Below are positions 16,435 to 24,820 of a stretch of 64,000 nucleotides of DNA, one piece after another. The stretch comes from Bacteroidales bacterium. Lineage in GTDB: Bacteria; Bacteroidota; Bacteroidia; Bacteroidales; P3. Every line of letters starts with the position of its first letter. Position 1 is the stretch's first letter. The notes under the pieces are model-generated. The model did no database searches and had not been told where the DNA came from. It saw nothing but the letters and a program-made list of their open reading frames with translations. The stretch covers positions 124,001 through 188,000 of the forward strand of contig JAGBJI010000008.1 of NCBI GenBank assembly GCA_017934545.1. Direction: 5' to 3'. A program made the translations under genes and the position numbers.

Positions 16435-16726
16435 AGAATTATGCGGCACTTGGCAACTTATAAAAACGTCGTATTAATTAATTGTTTTCAGAAAACAATC
16501 CGCCAAAATGCCGCTTTATTTTATTTAAAACGCCCTTTTACATCGGGAGAATAAAACAGTTTAACAAAAGTATAAAGCATTATAAACTAAAAAGATAACA
16601 TAATTTAAATCTGAAATATAAAACCTTTTTTTAACATAAAAAGATAATAAAACAGCGGTAAAATGTGTTTTATATAAAGGTATAAAAAAGCGGAGTAAGA
16701 AACCGTTAATAAAAAAATATATAAAA
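16435..16726. other. 292-bp gap with an extended palindrome
   Basis: The gap contains ATTGTTTTCAGAAAACAAT, a perfect 19-bp palindrome at 16481-16499 and an extended member of the TTTTCWGAAAA set. GCGGCA (16443) and GCCGC (16509) could close a larger stem around it. The remaining sequence is AT-rich leader for the gene at 16727; I see no convincing -7 element. Confidence 0.5.
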
Positions 16727-17935
16727 ATGAATAATACAAAATTTGACCCTGCAATGGCTATCAACAGCGTGCAGGAAATTTCATCAGAAAAAGGTGTAAA
16801 CGTAAACATCAATGATTCGGCTACATTTTGTTTTCCTAAAGGACAATTGATGACCGACACGTTCCACGGCGAAACCGAAGGATATTTCCTTTATTCACGT
16901 CATTGGAACCCGTCAAACATGGCATTGTGCAAAGCATTGGCAGCAATGGAAGGCACACAGGCAGCATGGTGTACAGGCTCGGGAATGGCAGCTATCACAT
17001 GCACGTTGATGGAGTTGGCAAAAGCAGGCGACCATATAGTTGCTTCCATGACAGTTTACGGCGGAACGTTCGCATTCTTAAAGAATTACATCGTTAAATA
17101 CGGCGTTGAAGTTACGTTCGTTGACACTACCAACTTGGAAGAGGTCAAAGCAGCTTGCAAACCTAACACCAAAGTTATATATACAGAAACTATGTCCAAT
17201 CCGTTGTTGAGAATATCCAACATAAAGGAATTGAGAAAGATAGCAGACGGTTGCGGTGCTAAATTGGTTGTTGACAACACGTTCACCCCGATGATATTCT
17301 CGCCTTACAGATTGGGAGCTCATATCGTTGTTTACTCCATGACCAAGTACGTTAACGGAAAGAACGACTGCGTTGCAGGTGCTATATGCGGCGATGCGGA
17401 CTTTATCAACGGATTGATAGACGTAAACTGCGGAACGGCAATGTTGTTGGGACCTGTTTTGGATTCGTTCCGTTCAACCAGCATATTGAAGAATTTGTAC
17501 GACTTGCACATCCGTATGAAAAAACATTCGGAAAACGCAATGTATTTGGCAAAACGTTTCAACGAAATAGGCATCAAAGCCAATTATCCTGGATTGGAAG
17601 AACATGTTGACCACAAATTGATGGTTGAACAATACAACGAACAATTCGGATTCGGCGGAATGATAGCAATAGATTTGGGTACTGCAGAACGTGCAAACGC
17701 ATTCATGGAAAAAATGCAGGAAAAAGGCGTAGGCTATTTGGCTGTATCGTTAGGATATTTCCGTACGTTGTTCTCATGCTCGGGCAAATCAACGTCAAGC
17801 GAAGTGCCTGAAGACGTACAAAAGAAAATGGGTATGAGTGAAGGTTTGGTACGTTATTCCGTTGGTTTGGACAACGATATGGAGATGACGTTCCAAAAGA
17901 TTGAAGAAGCATTGAAAGAATTGAAATTTATTTAA
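16727..17935 (+). CDS. Methionine gamma-lyase (Cys/Met metabolism PLP enzyme)
   Basis: A 402-residue PLP-dependent enzyme of the trans-sulfuration family: YSRHWNPSNMALCKALAAMEGTQAAWCTGSGMAAI (phosphate-binding region), VVDNTFTPMIFSP (cofactor-contacting Asp) and YSMTKYVNGKNDCVAG with the Schiff-base Lys near residue 207. In anaerobic Bacteroidota this type usually cleaves methionine to methanethiol, ammonia and 2-oxobutyrate. Cystathionine or cysteine cleavage cannot be excluded from sequence alone. It is a single gene with its own terminator. Together with ftcD and the lysine enzyme at 39287 it points to amino-acid fermentation. Confidence 0.88.
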   Translation: MNNTKFDPAMAINSVQEISSEKGVNVNINDSATFCFPKGQLMTDTFHGETEGYFLYSRHWNPSNMALCKALAAMEGTQAAWCTGSGMAAITCTLMELAKAGDHIVASMTVYGGTFAFLKNYIVKYGVEVTFVDTTNLEEVKAACKPNTKVIYTETMSNPLLRISNIKELRKIADGCGAKLVVDNTFTPMIFSPYRLGAHIVVYSMTKYVNGKNDCVAGAICGDADFINGLIDVNCGTAMLLGPVLDSFRSTSILKNLYDLHIRMKKHSENAMYLAKRFNEIGIKANYPGLEEHVDHKLMVEQYNEQFGFGGMIAIDLGTAERANAFMEKMQEKGVGYLAVSLGYFRTLFSCSGKSTSSEVPEDVQKKMGMSEGLVRYSVGLDNDMEMTFQKIEEALKELKFI

Positions 17936-17947
17936 CATTGTGCTATT

Positions 17948-17987
17948 CAGGTGCGGCATACATCGCTTTATGCCGTACCTGTTTTTT
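17948..17987 (+). terminator. Intrinsic terminator
   Basis: CAGGTGCGGCATA (17948-17960) pairs with TATGCCGTACCTG (17969-17981), one G-U, then TTTTTT. Confidence 0.9.
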
Positions 17988-18094
17988 ATTAAAATTTCCG
18001 TTGTTATTCATATAAATATCAGCGGCATAAAGAGGAAAAGAAAACAGTTAAAGTAATAAGTAATAATAATTTAAAAACAAAAAATTAAACAGTT

Positions 18095-18886
18095 ATGAAG
18101 AAAATATTTTTATCTTTAGCGGCAATGTTTGCAATGGTAAATATTGCACAGTCGCAGGTGGTTTACACCGATTTGAACAACAATCCCGTGATAGTCAGTT
18201 CGCAGAATATGGAGTACGGACTCAACTTCATGGGCGGCGAAGCGGAGTTTATGATTCAGAATTACAGTGCAGAAGGTGAAGCGATATACTTTGCAAGTTT
18301 CCTTCCGGGAACGGCGGTCGTATCCACCCAAGCGGATTACAATGCCAATGTGGACGTGCTTGTGCAGGGTACGGTGATAGGAGAGAATTCAACGTTTTTC
18401 GGTTGTGAAGACGGAAGCCCTTATTTCAACGTGTTCTATTTGCCAGGTACATACACCAAATGGGCGGATTTGGAAGAGCCGCAGTTCATAGGATTTAAGT
18501 TCAAAAACGGAAACAATACGTATTACGGTTGGGCTGAAGTTTCGTTGGAAACAGATTACGATATGGAATTCGTATTGTACGGATATGCTTATCAATCGAC
18601 GCCTAACACGGCGATAAAAGCGGGTGATAAAGGCACTAATGCGTTGGTTTTGACGGAAAATGACGTTAAGATAAGCGTTTATCCTAACCCTGCAAGTGAA
18701 AGCATAAGCATAGCAACGCAGCAACAAATTGACAGAGCGAAAATCGTCAACGCTTTGGGACAGAAAGTATTGGACGTAAAGGGTAATACGCAAAGCATAG
18801 ACATTTCTTCATTGGAAAGAGGTGTGTACACGGTGGGGATATATACCCAAAACGGATGCAACAGATATAAATTTATTAAAAAATAA
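18095..18886 (+). CDS. Secreted protein with type IX secretion sorting domain
   Basis: A 263-residue protein. It has a signal peptide (MKKIFLSLAAMFAMVNIAQS), a central beta-rich domain I do not recognise (about 21-185; contains FIGFKFKNGNNTYYGWAEVSLE), and a C-terminal type A sorting domain from about residue 195: ISVYPNPASESISI, AKIVNALGQKVLDVKG, SLERGVYTVGIYTQNG, KFIKK. Such domains direct cargo through the outer membrane by T9SS, where the domain is removed and the protein anchored or released. This is strong evidence for T9SS in the organism. It is monocistronic, followed by a terminator. Confidence 0.9.
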   Translation: MKKIFLSLAAMFAMVNIAQSQVVYTDLNNNPVIVSSQNMEYGLNFMGGEAEFMIQNYSAEGEAIYFASFLPGTAVVSTQADYNANVDVLVQGTVIGENSTFFGCEDGSPYFNVFYLPGTYTKWADLEEPQFIGFKFKNGNNTYYGWAEVSLETDYDMEFVLYGYAYQSTPNTAIKAGDKGTNALVLTENDVKISVYPNPASESISIATQQQIDRAKIVNALGQKVLDVKGNTQSIDISSLERGVYTVGIYTQNGCNRYKFIKK

Positions 18887-18905
18887 TTAATTAAATAAAC
18901 TGCTC

Positions 18906-18940
18906 AATCCCTATTTCATAAGCAAGTAGGGATTTTTTTT
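18906..18940 (+). terminator. Intrinsic terminator
   Basis: AATCCCTA (18906-18913) pairs perfectly with TAGGGATT (18927-18934), then a T run to 18940. Confidence 0.88.
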
Positions 18941-18953
18941 GGGAATTAAAAAA

Positions 18954-20237
18954 ATGAAAACGACACATACACTTGTAAACGGTGACAGCAGGGCAATGTC
19001 TTTGATAGCCGACAAGTCGGTGCATTTAATTGTAACTTCACCGCCTTATTGGCAATTAAAAGATTACGGCACAGAAAACCAAATAGGATTTAATGATACG
19101 TATGAGCAATATATCAACAATTTAAATCTTGTTTGGAAAGAATGTTACAGAGTGTTGCATGACGGATGCAGGTTGTGTGTTAATATAGGCGACCAATTTG
19201 CACGCAGTGTTTACTACGGACGCTATAAAGTAATACCTATACGGGAAGAGATTATACGTTTTTGCGAAACAATCGGATTTGATTATATGGGGGCGGTTAT
19301 TTGGCAAAAACAAACTACAATGAACACCACCGGGGGCGGTGCGGTTATGGGCAGTTTTCCGTATCCCCGTAACGGAATAATGAAAATTGATTATGAATTC
19401 ATTTTGATATTTAAAAAACAGGGTACAGCTCCTTTGGTGACAAAGCAGCAAAAGTTGCAATCCGAAATGACAAAAGAGGAATGGAATAAATATTTTTCGT
19501 CACATTGGAATTTCAACGGTGTAAAACAGGACGGTCACATTGCAATGTTTCCCGAAGAATTGCCGCATAGATTGATAAAGATGTTTTCTTTTGTCGGTGA
19601 AACAATATTGGACCCTTTTATGGGCAGCGGTACAACGGCTTTGGCTGCAAAAAATCTTTTCAGAAACTCAATCGGTTATGAAATTAATTCGGACTTTAAA
19701 TCTATATATGCAAAAAAAGTCGGAGAACTGTCATTGTATTCTGATTTTGCAGTAAATTATGAAACAGACAGCAGTGTTATTGATTTAAAATCAGAATTTA
19801 AAAAGTTGCCTTATCTATTTAAAGACCCGTTATTGTTTAATAATAAAATAGATGTAAAGAAATTGCAGTTCGGTTCCAAATTGGATAAAAACAGCGTAAA
19901 AAAGGAAGAAATGTTTTCCGTGAAATCCGTTATAAATCCCAATAAACTTTTGTTGAGTAACGGACTTATGATTAGATTGTTAGGAATAAAAGAAAATGAT
20001 TCAAAGGCAGAGAAAGCCGTTGATTATCTTGTTAATGCAACAAAAGGAAAAAAAGTTTTTTTACGATACGATAATGTTAAATACGATGACAATAACACCC
20101 TTTTGTGCTATTTGTATTTGGAAAACAAAACTTTTATCAATGCCCATCTTATAAAAAACGGACTCACTTATGTAGACGATGTTATTGATTTTAAGTATAA
20201 AGGGAAATTTTTAAACATTCAAAAAAGTATTTCATAA
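18954..20237 (+). CDS. Type II DNA methyltransferase (beta class) with C-terminal SNase-like domain
   Basis: A 427-residue protein starting at ATG 18954 (an in-frame TTG at 18939 lies in the terminator). Catalytic motif IV TSPPYW (28-33) comes first and the AdoMet-binding motif ILDPFMGSGTTALAAK (about 218-233) later, the order of beta-class N4-cytosine or N6-adenine methyltransferases; TSPPYW is common in N4-C enzymes. The last 110 residues resemble a staphylococcal-nuclease fold (LSNGLMIRLLGIKE, AVDYLVNATKGKKVFLRYD, YDDNNTLLCYLYLENKTFINAHLIKNGLTYV). The Arg that normally follows the third acidic strand (DGR) is replaced here by NNT, so cleavage activity is doubtful. Two bp upstream of the restriction enzyme. 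Confidence 0.88.
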   Translation: MKTTHTLVNGDSRAMSLIADKSVHLIVTSPPYWQLKDYGTENQIGFNDTYEQYINNLNLVWKECYRVLHDGCRLCVNIGDQFARSVYYGRYKVIPIREEIIRFCETIGFDYMGAVIWQKQTTMNTTGGGAVMGSFPYPRNGIMKIDYEFILIFKKQGTAPLVTKQQKLQSEMTKEEWNKYFSSHWNFNGVKQDGHIAMFPEELPHRLIKMFSFVGETILDPFMGSGTTALAAKNLFRNSIGYEINSDFKSIYAKKVGELSLYSDFAVNYETDSSVIDLKSEFKKLPYLFKDPLLFNNKIDVKKLQFGSKLDKNSVKKEEMFSVKSVINPNKLLLSNGLMIRLLGIKENDSKAEKAVDYLVNATKGKKVFLRYDNVKYDDNNTLLCYLYLENKTFINAHLIKNGLTYVDDVIDFKYKGKFLNIQKSIS

Positions 20238-20239
20238 AT

Positions 20240-20890
20240 ATGGCAAAAGAATGGATTTTGAACAATGCGACTAACCGTTTTCAGCTTAATTTTAAACGGA
20301 ATGTCGGTGCAACATCCGCTTCAATCAGAGAATGTTCTCCCAAAACTATGGAACAATGGAGGGAATATTATTATACAAATGTCCGTTCCGAGCAGCAAAT
20401 TGAAGAACTCGGCAGAATATTGTATGTGAAGATAACCGAAGTTTTGCAAGCCGAAATTGAAGAAATAACGGAACAAGATTGCATAGATTATATAAAACAG
20501 CTTGTAATAGACAGAACTTATGACGGTTATACAACGGAAATAAAAACCATATACGGACAATTACAAAAAGATATACCTGATTACAAAATAGAACCTGCAT
20601 GCGATGAGTGGGACAGACTTTACAATGTTGATTTCTTTATAAAGGTTAACAAATCTTATATAGGCTTACAGATAAAACCTGTTAACCAAGGTATTCAGTT
20701 ATCGGAAATTTTTAAAGAAAAGAATATTCAAAAGCATACACACAAAAAATTTACGGAGAAATATAACGGCAATGTATTTTATATTTTTTCTTCCAAAAAG
20801 GAAGGAGGCAGTAATGCTAAAGAGATTGTGAATAAAGAAGTTGTGTATGCAATTAAAGAAGAAATAAAAAGATTGGAAAAAATATACTGA
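20240..20890 (+). CDS. MjaI-family type II restriction endonuclease
   Basis: A 216-residue protein whose N-terminus (EWILNNATNRFQLNFKRNVGATSASIRECSPK) matches my memory of the MjaI restriction endonuclease family. The likely PD-(D/E)XK core is DEWDRLYNVDFFIKVNKSYIGLQIKP, with Gln in the usual Glu position and the catalytic Lys. MjaI from Methanocaldococcus cuts CTAG; whether this enzyme shares that site cannot be read here. It starts 2 bp after the methyltransferase, the standard modification-then-restriction order. Codon use is more AT-rich than the flanking core genes, which suggests transfer. Confidence 0.8.
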   Translation: MAKEWILNNATNRFQLNFKRNVGATSASIRECSPKTMEQWREYYYTNVRSEQQIEELGRILYVKITEVLQAEIEEITEQDCIDYIKQLVIDRTYDGYTTEIKTIYGQLQKDIPDYKIEPACDEWDRLYNVDFFIKVNKSYIGLQIKPVNQGIQLSEIFKEKNIQKHTHKKFTEKYNGNVFYIFSSKKEGGSNAKEIVNKEVVYAIKEEIKRLEKIY

Positions 20891-20894
20891 AATC

Positions 20895-21737
20895 ATGTTA
20901 TTATTGGCGGACAGCGGGGCAACGAAAGTGGATTGGTGCGTGGCAGACAAACAAGGCGTGAAGGCGTCGTTTCAATCCATGGGAATGAACCCTTACAATA
21001 TTTCGGCCGAAAGGTTGCACGGCGAGATTGAACAAAAGGTTATGCCCAATGTTCAGGGTTTTGATATTGAACGGATGTATTTTTACGGAAGCGGTTGTTC
21101 TTCCGTGCAGAAAAAGAAAGAGATGACGGACGTTTTCGCTCAATATCTGCCCGGCACAAAAATATATATTGAAGACGATTTGTTGGGTGCAGCCCGTGCA
21201 GCATGCGGACACAACAAAGGCGTGGCGGCTATCTTGGGTACGGGTTCTAATTCGTGTCTGTACGACGGCAATAGGATTACGGAAAACTTGCCTTCGTTGG
21301 GCTATGTTTTGTGCGACGAAGGTGCGGGAACGAACATCGGTAAGTTGGTGTTGAGGAATTATTTACGCAGACAGTTCCCAGAAGATTTGCATGAGGAGTT
21401 CCGCAATGAAAACCCCGGTGAAGAATCGGACTTTTTAGACCGTTTGTACAAAGGCGAAGTGCCGAACTATTATCTGGCATCGTTTGCAAAATTTGCCATA
21501 ATGCGTCAAAACCATCCTTATTGCAGGGCATTGATTGAAGAAGCTTTTGACGGATTTTTCCGAATGCAGGTTACACAATACAAAGATTACAACCTGTTGC
21601 CTATAAGCGTTGTAGGCAGTGTGGGCTATCATGCAAGAGAGGTTTTTAAAGCCGTTGCAAAGAAATATGGCATGAAAGTGGATAAGATAATAAAAGCACC
21701 GATGGAAGAATTGTTAAAATTCCATCTCGGGGAATAA
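20895..21737 (+). CDS. BadF/BadG-type ATPase, N-acetylglucosamine kinase-like
   Basis: A 280-residue ASKHA-fold protein: N-terminal phosphate-1 loop LLADSGATKVDW, phosphate-2 region VAAILGTGSNSCLYDG, LCDEGAGTNIGKLVLR, and the adenosine-loop region PISVVGSVGYHAREVFKAVAKKYGM. Bacteroidota members are generally taken to phosphorylate N-acetylglucosamine or related amino sugars, perhaps recycling cell-wall sugar. The substrate is not proven by the sequence. It begins 4 bp after the restriction gene, which suggests that the RM pair was inserted upstream of a resident gene. Confidence 0.8.
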   Translation: MLLLADSGATKVDWCVADKQGVKASFQSMGMNPYNISAERLHGEIEQKVMPNVQGFDIERMYFYGSGCSSVQKKKEMTDVFAQYLPGTKIYIEDDLLGAARAACGHNKGVAAILGTGSNSCLYDGNRITENLPSLGYVLCDEGAGTNIGKLVLRNYLRRQFPEDLHEEFRNENPGEESDFLDRLYKGEVPNYYLASFAKFAIMRQNHPYCRALIEEAFDGFFRMQVTQYKDYNLLPISVVGSVGYHAREVFKAVAKKYGMKVDKIIKAPMEELLKFHLGE

Positions 21738-21772
21738 ATCGGAATGTATAAAATGATAAACGTTAGGTGATT

Positions 21773-22327
21773 ATGTGCAGATTGTTGTTAAAAGATTACA
21801 TAGATAAGGATTCGGTTTTGAAGGATTATCCCGTTAAAGGCGTTAACTTTTTGGATATTATGCCATTGCTGCAAACAAAAAGTAATATTGTGTTGCTGCA
21901 AAAAGAGTTATCCGCAGCCATACAAACGCCTGTCATTGCGTTGGCTGAAGCAAGGGGATTTTTGTTCGGCGGATTGGTATTGAACGGTGTTTCGCCTGTG
22001 GAATGTATGATTCCGTTCAGAAAGACGGGCAAATTGCCTCCTATAGGCAGGGTATACAATGCCGAAATTGAAAAGGAATACGGATTGGATGTGTTGCAAT
22101 ACAGGGAAACGGACATGCTCAACGCCAAAAAGATAAGCAACCGCATAACCGTTTTTGACGATGTGTTGGCAACGGGAGGCACTGCCAGACAGATGGCTTT
22201 GTCACTGAAAGAACACGGTTTTGTGGTGGAAAAATTTGTTTTTGTGACCAAAATCAACGGTTTACAAGGCATGGAACAATTGAAAGACATTGCCCCTGCG
22301 GAGATTATTTTTGACAACAATCTGTGA
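21773..22327 (+). CDS. apt: Adenine phosphoribosyltransferase-like PRTase
   Basis: A 184-residue type I phosphoribosyltransferase. It has the Apt-like start KDYPVKGVNFLDIMPLL, a substrate loop around PVIALAEARGFLFGGLVLN, and the PRPP-binding motif ITVFDDVLATGGTARQM. Apt salvages adenine to AMP. ATG 21773 is preferred over an in-frame GTG two codons upstream. The gene precedes purA, the next step of AMP metabolism in the reverse direction. The N-terminus is shorter than in classic Apt, so a related PRTase remains possible. Confidence 0.82.
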   Translation: MCRLLLKDYIDKDSVLKDYPVKGVNFLDIMPLLQTKSNIVLLQKELSAAIQTPVIALAEARGFLFGGLVLNGVSPVECMIPFRKTGKLPPIGRVYNAEIEKEYGLDVLQYRETDMLNAKKISNRITVFDDVLATGGTARQMALSLKEHGFVVEKFVFVTKINGLQGMEQLKDIAPAEIIFDNNL

Positions 22328-22386
22328 TGAAGAAAAGGGACGGGAAAATTTTTTGACAAAATCCGAATAAATTGAAGATTTTATTG

Positions 22387-22394
22387 TATTTTTG
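22387..22394 (+). promoter_or_regulatory. -7 element of purA
   Basis: TATTTTTG, predicted start near 22398, giving a leader of about 27 nt. No clear -33. Confidence 0.5.
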
Positions 22395-22424
22395 TAAATT
22401 CAATAAAAAAGACATATAGATACA

Positions 22425-23717
22425 ATGAATAATATAGACGTATTGTTAGGATTGCAATGGGGCGACGAAGGCAAAGGCAAGGTGGTGGACGTACTGACGC
22501 CTCATTATGATATTATAGCAAGGTTCAACGGCGGTCCGAACGCAGGCCATACGCTTGAATTCAACGGAATGAAACATGTATTGCGTACCATACCTTCGGG
22601 CATATGCCACAAGGACAAAACCAATGTCATAGGCAACGGAGTGTTGATAGAACCCAATATATTCATGCAGGAAATAAAATCTTTGCAGGACAAAGGTTTT
22701 AATCCGCAGGACAATCTTCTGATTTCAAGGAAAGCACATTTGATATTGCCTACCCACAGACTGACCGATGCGGCTAACGAAAAGTCAAAAGGCGACCGCA
22801 AAATAGGTTCAACACTCAAAGGCATAGGACCGGCTTATACGGACAAGATAGCAAGAACGGGTTTGAGAGTGGGGGATTTGTCCGCAAAAGATTTTGACGC
22901 TAAATACAATGCTTTGAAAAACCTGCACATACGCCATATAGAATCATTGGGTTACAAGGCAGAGGATTTCCTTATAGAAGAAAAAACGCTTGCACAGTAC
23001 GAACAGTTGTGGATGCAGGCCGCAGAGGAATTGAAAAAATTACAGATAATTGACACCGAATATTTTATAAACGAGAACCTGCAACAAGGGAAAAAGATTT
23101 TGGCAGAAGGAGCTCAAGGAACAATGTTGGACATAGACTTCGGGTCATATCCTTTTGTTACTTCGTCTTCCACGGTTACGGCGGGAGTTTGCTCGGGTTT
23201 GGGCGTAGCACCGCAGAACATAGGCAGGGTTTTCGGCATAGTCAAAGCATACTGCACCAGAGTGGGTTCGGGTCCGTTCCCTACGGAGTTGTTTGACAAA
23301 ACGGGCGAAGAATTGTGCGAAAAAGGACATGAATTCGGTTCGGTTACGGGAAGAAAAAGACGTTGCGGATGGTTGGACATGCCTGCATTGAAATATGCTT
23401 GTATGATAAACGGTGTTACAGACCTGATGTTGATGAAAATAGACGTCATGGACAGTTTTGACAAAGTTAAAATTTGTACGGGATACATCATGGAGGGTAA
23501 CAAAACGGAAAAACTTCCGTATAATATGGAACGGGAGATTGTGCCGGTGTTTGAAGAGTTTGACGGTTGGAAGCAGGATGTAAGCAAGACAAAACACTAC
23601 GAAGACTTGCCGTTACAAATGCAGACCTATATACAAGCAATAGAGAGGATGACATCGTTGCCTGTGTCCATGGTTTCGGTATCTCCCGACAGAAATGACA
23701 CGATAATAAGAAACTAA
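22425..23717 (+). CDS. purA: Adenylosuccinate synthetase
   Basis: A 430-residue enzyme of full length. It has the GTP-binding N-terminus VLLGLQWGDEGKGKVVD, the IMP site FNGGPNAGHTLEF, ILAEGAQGTMLDIDFGSYPFVTSSS, the GVCSGLGVAP loop, and the C-terminal base-recognition VTGRKRRCGWLD. It joins IMP and aspartate with GTP in the first step from IMP to AMP. Confidence 0.97.
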   Translation: MNNIDVLLGLQWGDEGKGKVVDVLTPHYDIIARFNGGPNAGHTLEFNGMKHVLRTIPSGICHKDKTNVIGNGVLIEPNIFMQEIKSLQDKGFNPQDNLLISRKAHLILPTHRLTDAANEKSKGDRKIGSTLKGIGPAYTDKIARTGLRVGDLSAKDFDAKYNALKNLHIRHIESLGYKAEDFLIEEKTLAQYEQLWMQAAEELKKLQIIDTEYFINENLQQGKKILAEGAQGTMLDIDFGSYPFVTSSSTVTAGVCSGLGVAPQNIGRVFGIVKAYCTRVGSGPFPTELFDKTGEELCEKGHEFGSVTGRKRRCGWLDMPALKYACMINGVTDLMLMKIDVMDSFDKVKICTGYIMEGNKTEKLPYNMEREIVPVFEEFDGWKQDVSKTKHYEDLPLQMQTYIQAIERMTSLPVSMVSVSPDRNDTIIRN

Positions 23718-23734
23718 AAAAAACATTATATAAT

Positions 23735-24814
23735 ATGAAACGTTTGGTTTTGACAATATTGCTGGCAACATGTGTTTTGTCTGCCAATGCACAGCAGAAA
23801 CTCCGCAAAAGCGAAGTTCCGCAGGAAGTACGCATGGGATTGGAAAACACATATACTGACTATAAATTGGAAGGTTGGTATTTTGAAACCGGACAATATG
23901 TAGCCCAAATAAATATTGATAACAACACGGGCAGAGTGTTCTTCACCGCTACGGGCAATTGGCAGTACACAATCTTTGACATCAAAGAAGAAGAGTTGCC
24001 TACCTTGGTTGACAATTATTTTATAAACAATTATCCGGGTTACAGGGTAAAGAAATCGCAGTATATTGAGGATGCAAGCGGTGACAATTACTACCGTTTG
24101 ATAATAGCGATGAAAGGCATCGGACAGACGGAATACGAAATGGTGTTTGACCCGAGGGGACGTCTGACCAAGACCAATGCTCCCGACCCTAACTATGTAA
24201 AGAAAGATTATATAGAAAGACTTAACCCAGAAGCCATAGAATACCGCCAGCAAAAGATGGCAAAACGAGAGGGTATACAGGGCGAAGGCGTTCAGGTAAA
24301 CGTTGAAAAAGAATTGGCAAAAGAGAAGAGTAGCAAAGAGGTTAAACTGTCAACCCAAGACGCTGTAGAAGAGCCTAAAATACCTGAAGAAGTAACCAAA
24401 GCCTTTAAGAAAAAATACGCAAGGGCTGAAGTGAAACAATGGAAAGAAGTTGACGGAAACTATTGTGCGGTATATGACAACAGAGGTTCGGAATCGGAAA
24501 TGCTGTTGCAAAAAGACGGAACCATAATATCTACGACCGTTAACTTGGAAAAAGCACGTTATCCGCGTAAAGCCATTAAGGATTTGGAGATAAGATACCC
24601 TAAAGCAAAGATAAAGAAATTTCAGAAAGTTGATTACGATATGAAATACAAGAAATCTGTTACCGACAGAAAACTTGACACATATTTTTATGTAGAACTT
24701 GAAGAAAAAATCAAAGGTAAGAAAGACAAAAAAACAATCAAACTTACTTACGATAAGAACGGCGTATATCAAGGTCTTGCAGGCAGTGATGACGAATATG
24801 CCGATGAAGATTAA
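23735..24814 (+). CDS. Exported PepSY-like repeat protein
   Basis: A 359-residue protein with signal peptide (MKRLVLTILLATCVLSANAQ). Two beta-alpha regions resemble the PepSY-like putative periplasmic domains common in Bacteroidota: about 25-150 (LENTYTDYKLEGWYFETGQYVAQI) and about 215-350 (VTKAFKKKYARAEVKQWKEVDGNYCAVYDN). A charged linker joins them. These domains are thought to bind or inhibit periplasmic enzymes, but no member near this one has a known role. It is 6 bp upstream of the OstA-like gene and probably cotranscribed with it. Confidence 0.7.
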   Translation: MKRLVLTILLATCVLSANAQQKLRKSEVPQEVRMGLENTYTDYKLEGWYFETGQYVAQINIDNNTGRVFFTATGNWQYTIFDIKEEELPTLVDNYFINNYPGYRVKKSQYIEDASGDNYYRLIIAMKGIGQTEYEMVFDPRGRLTKTNAPDPNYVKKDYIERLNPEAIEYRQQKMAKREGIQGEGVQVNVEKELAKEKSSKEVKLSTQDAVEEPKIPEEVTKAFKKKYARAEVKQWKEVDGNYCAVYDNRGSESEMLLQKDGTIISTTVNLEKARYPRKAIKDLEIRYPKAKIKKFQKVDYDMKYKKSVTDRKLDTYFYVELEEKIKGKKDKKTIKLTYDKNGVYQGLAGSDDEYADED

Positions 24815-24820
24815 TCCTGT

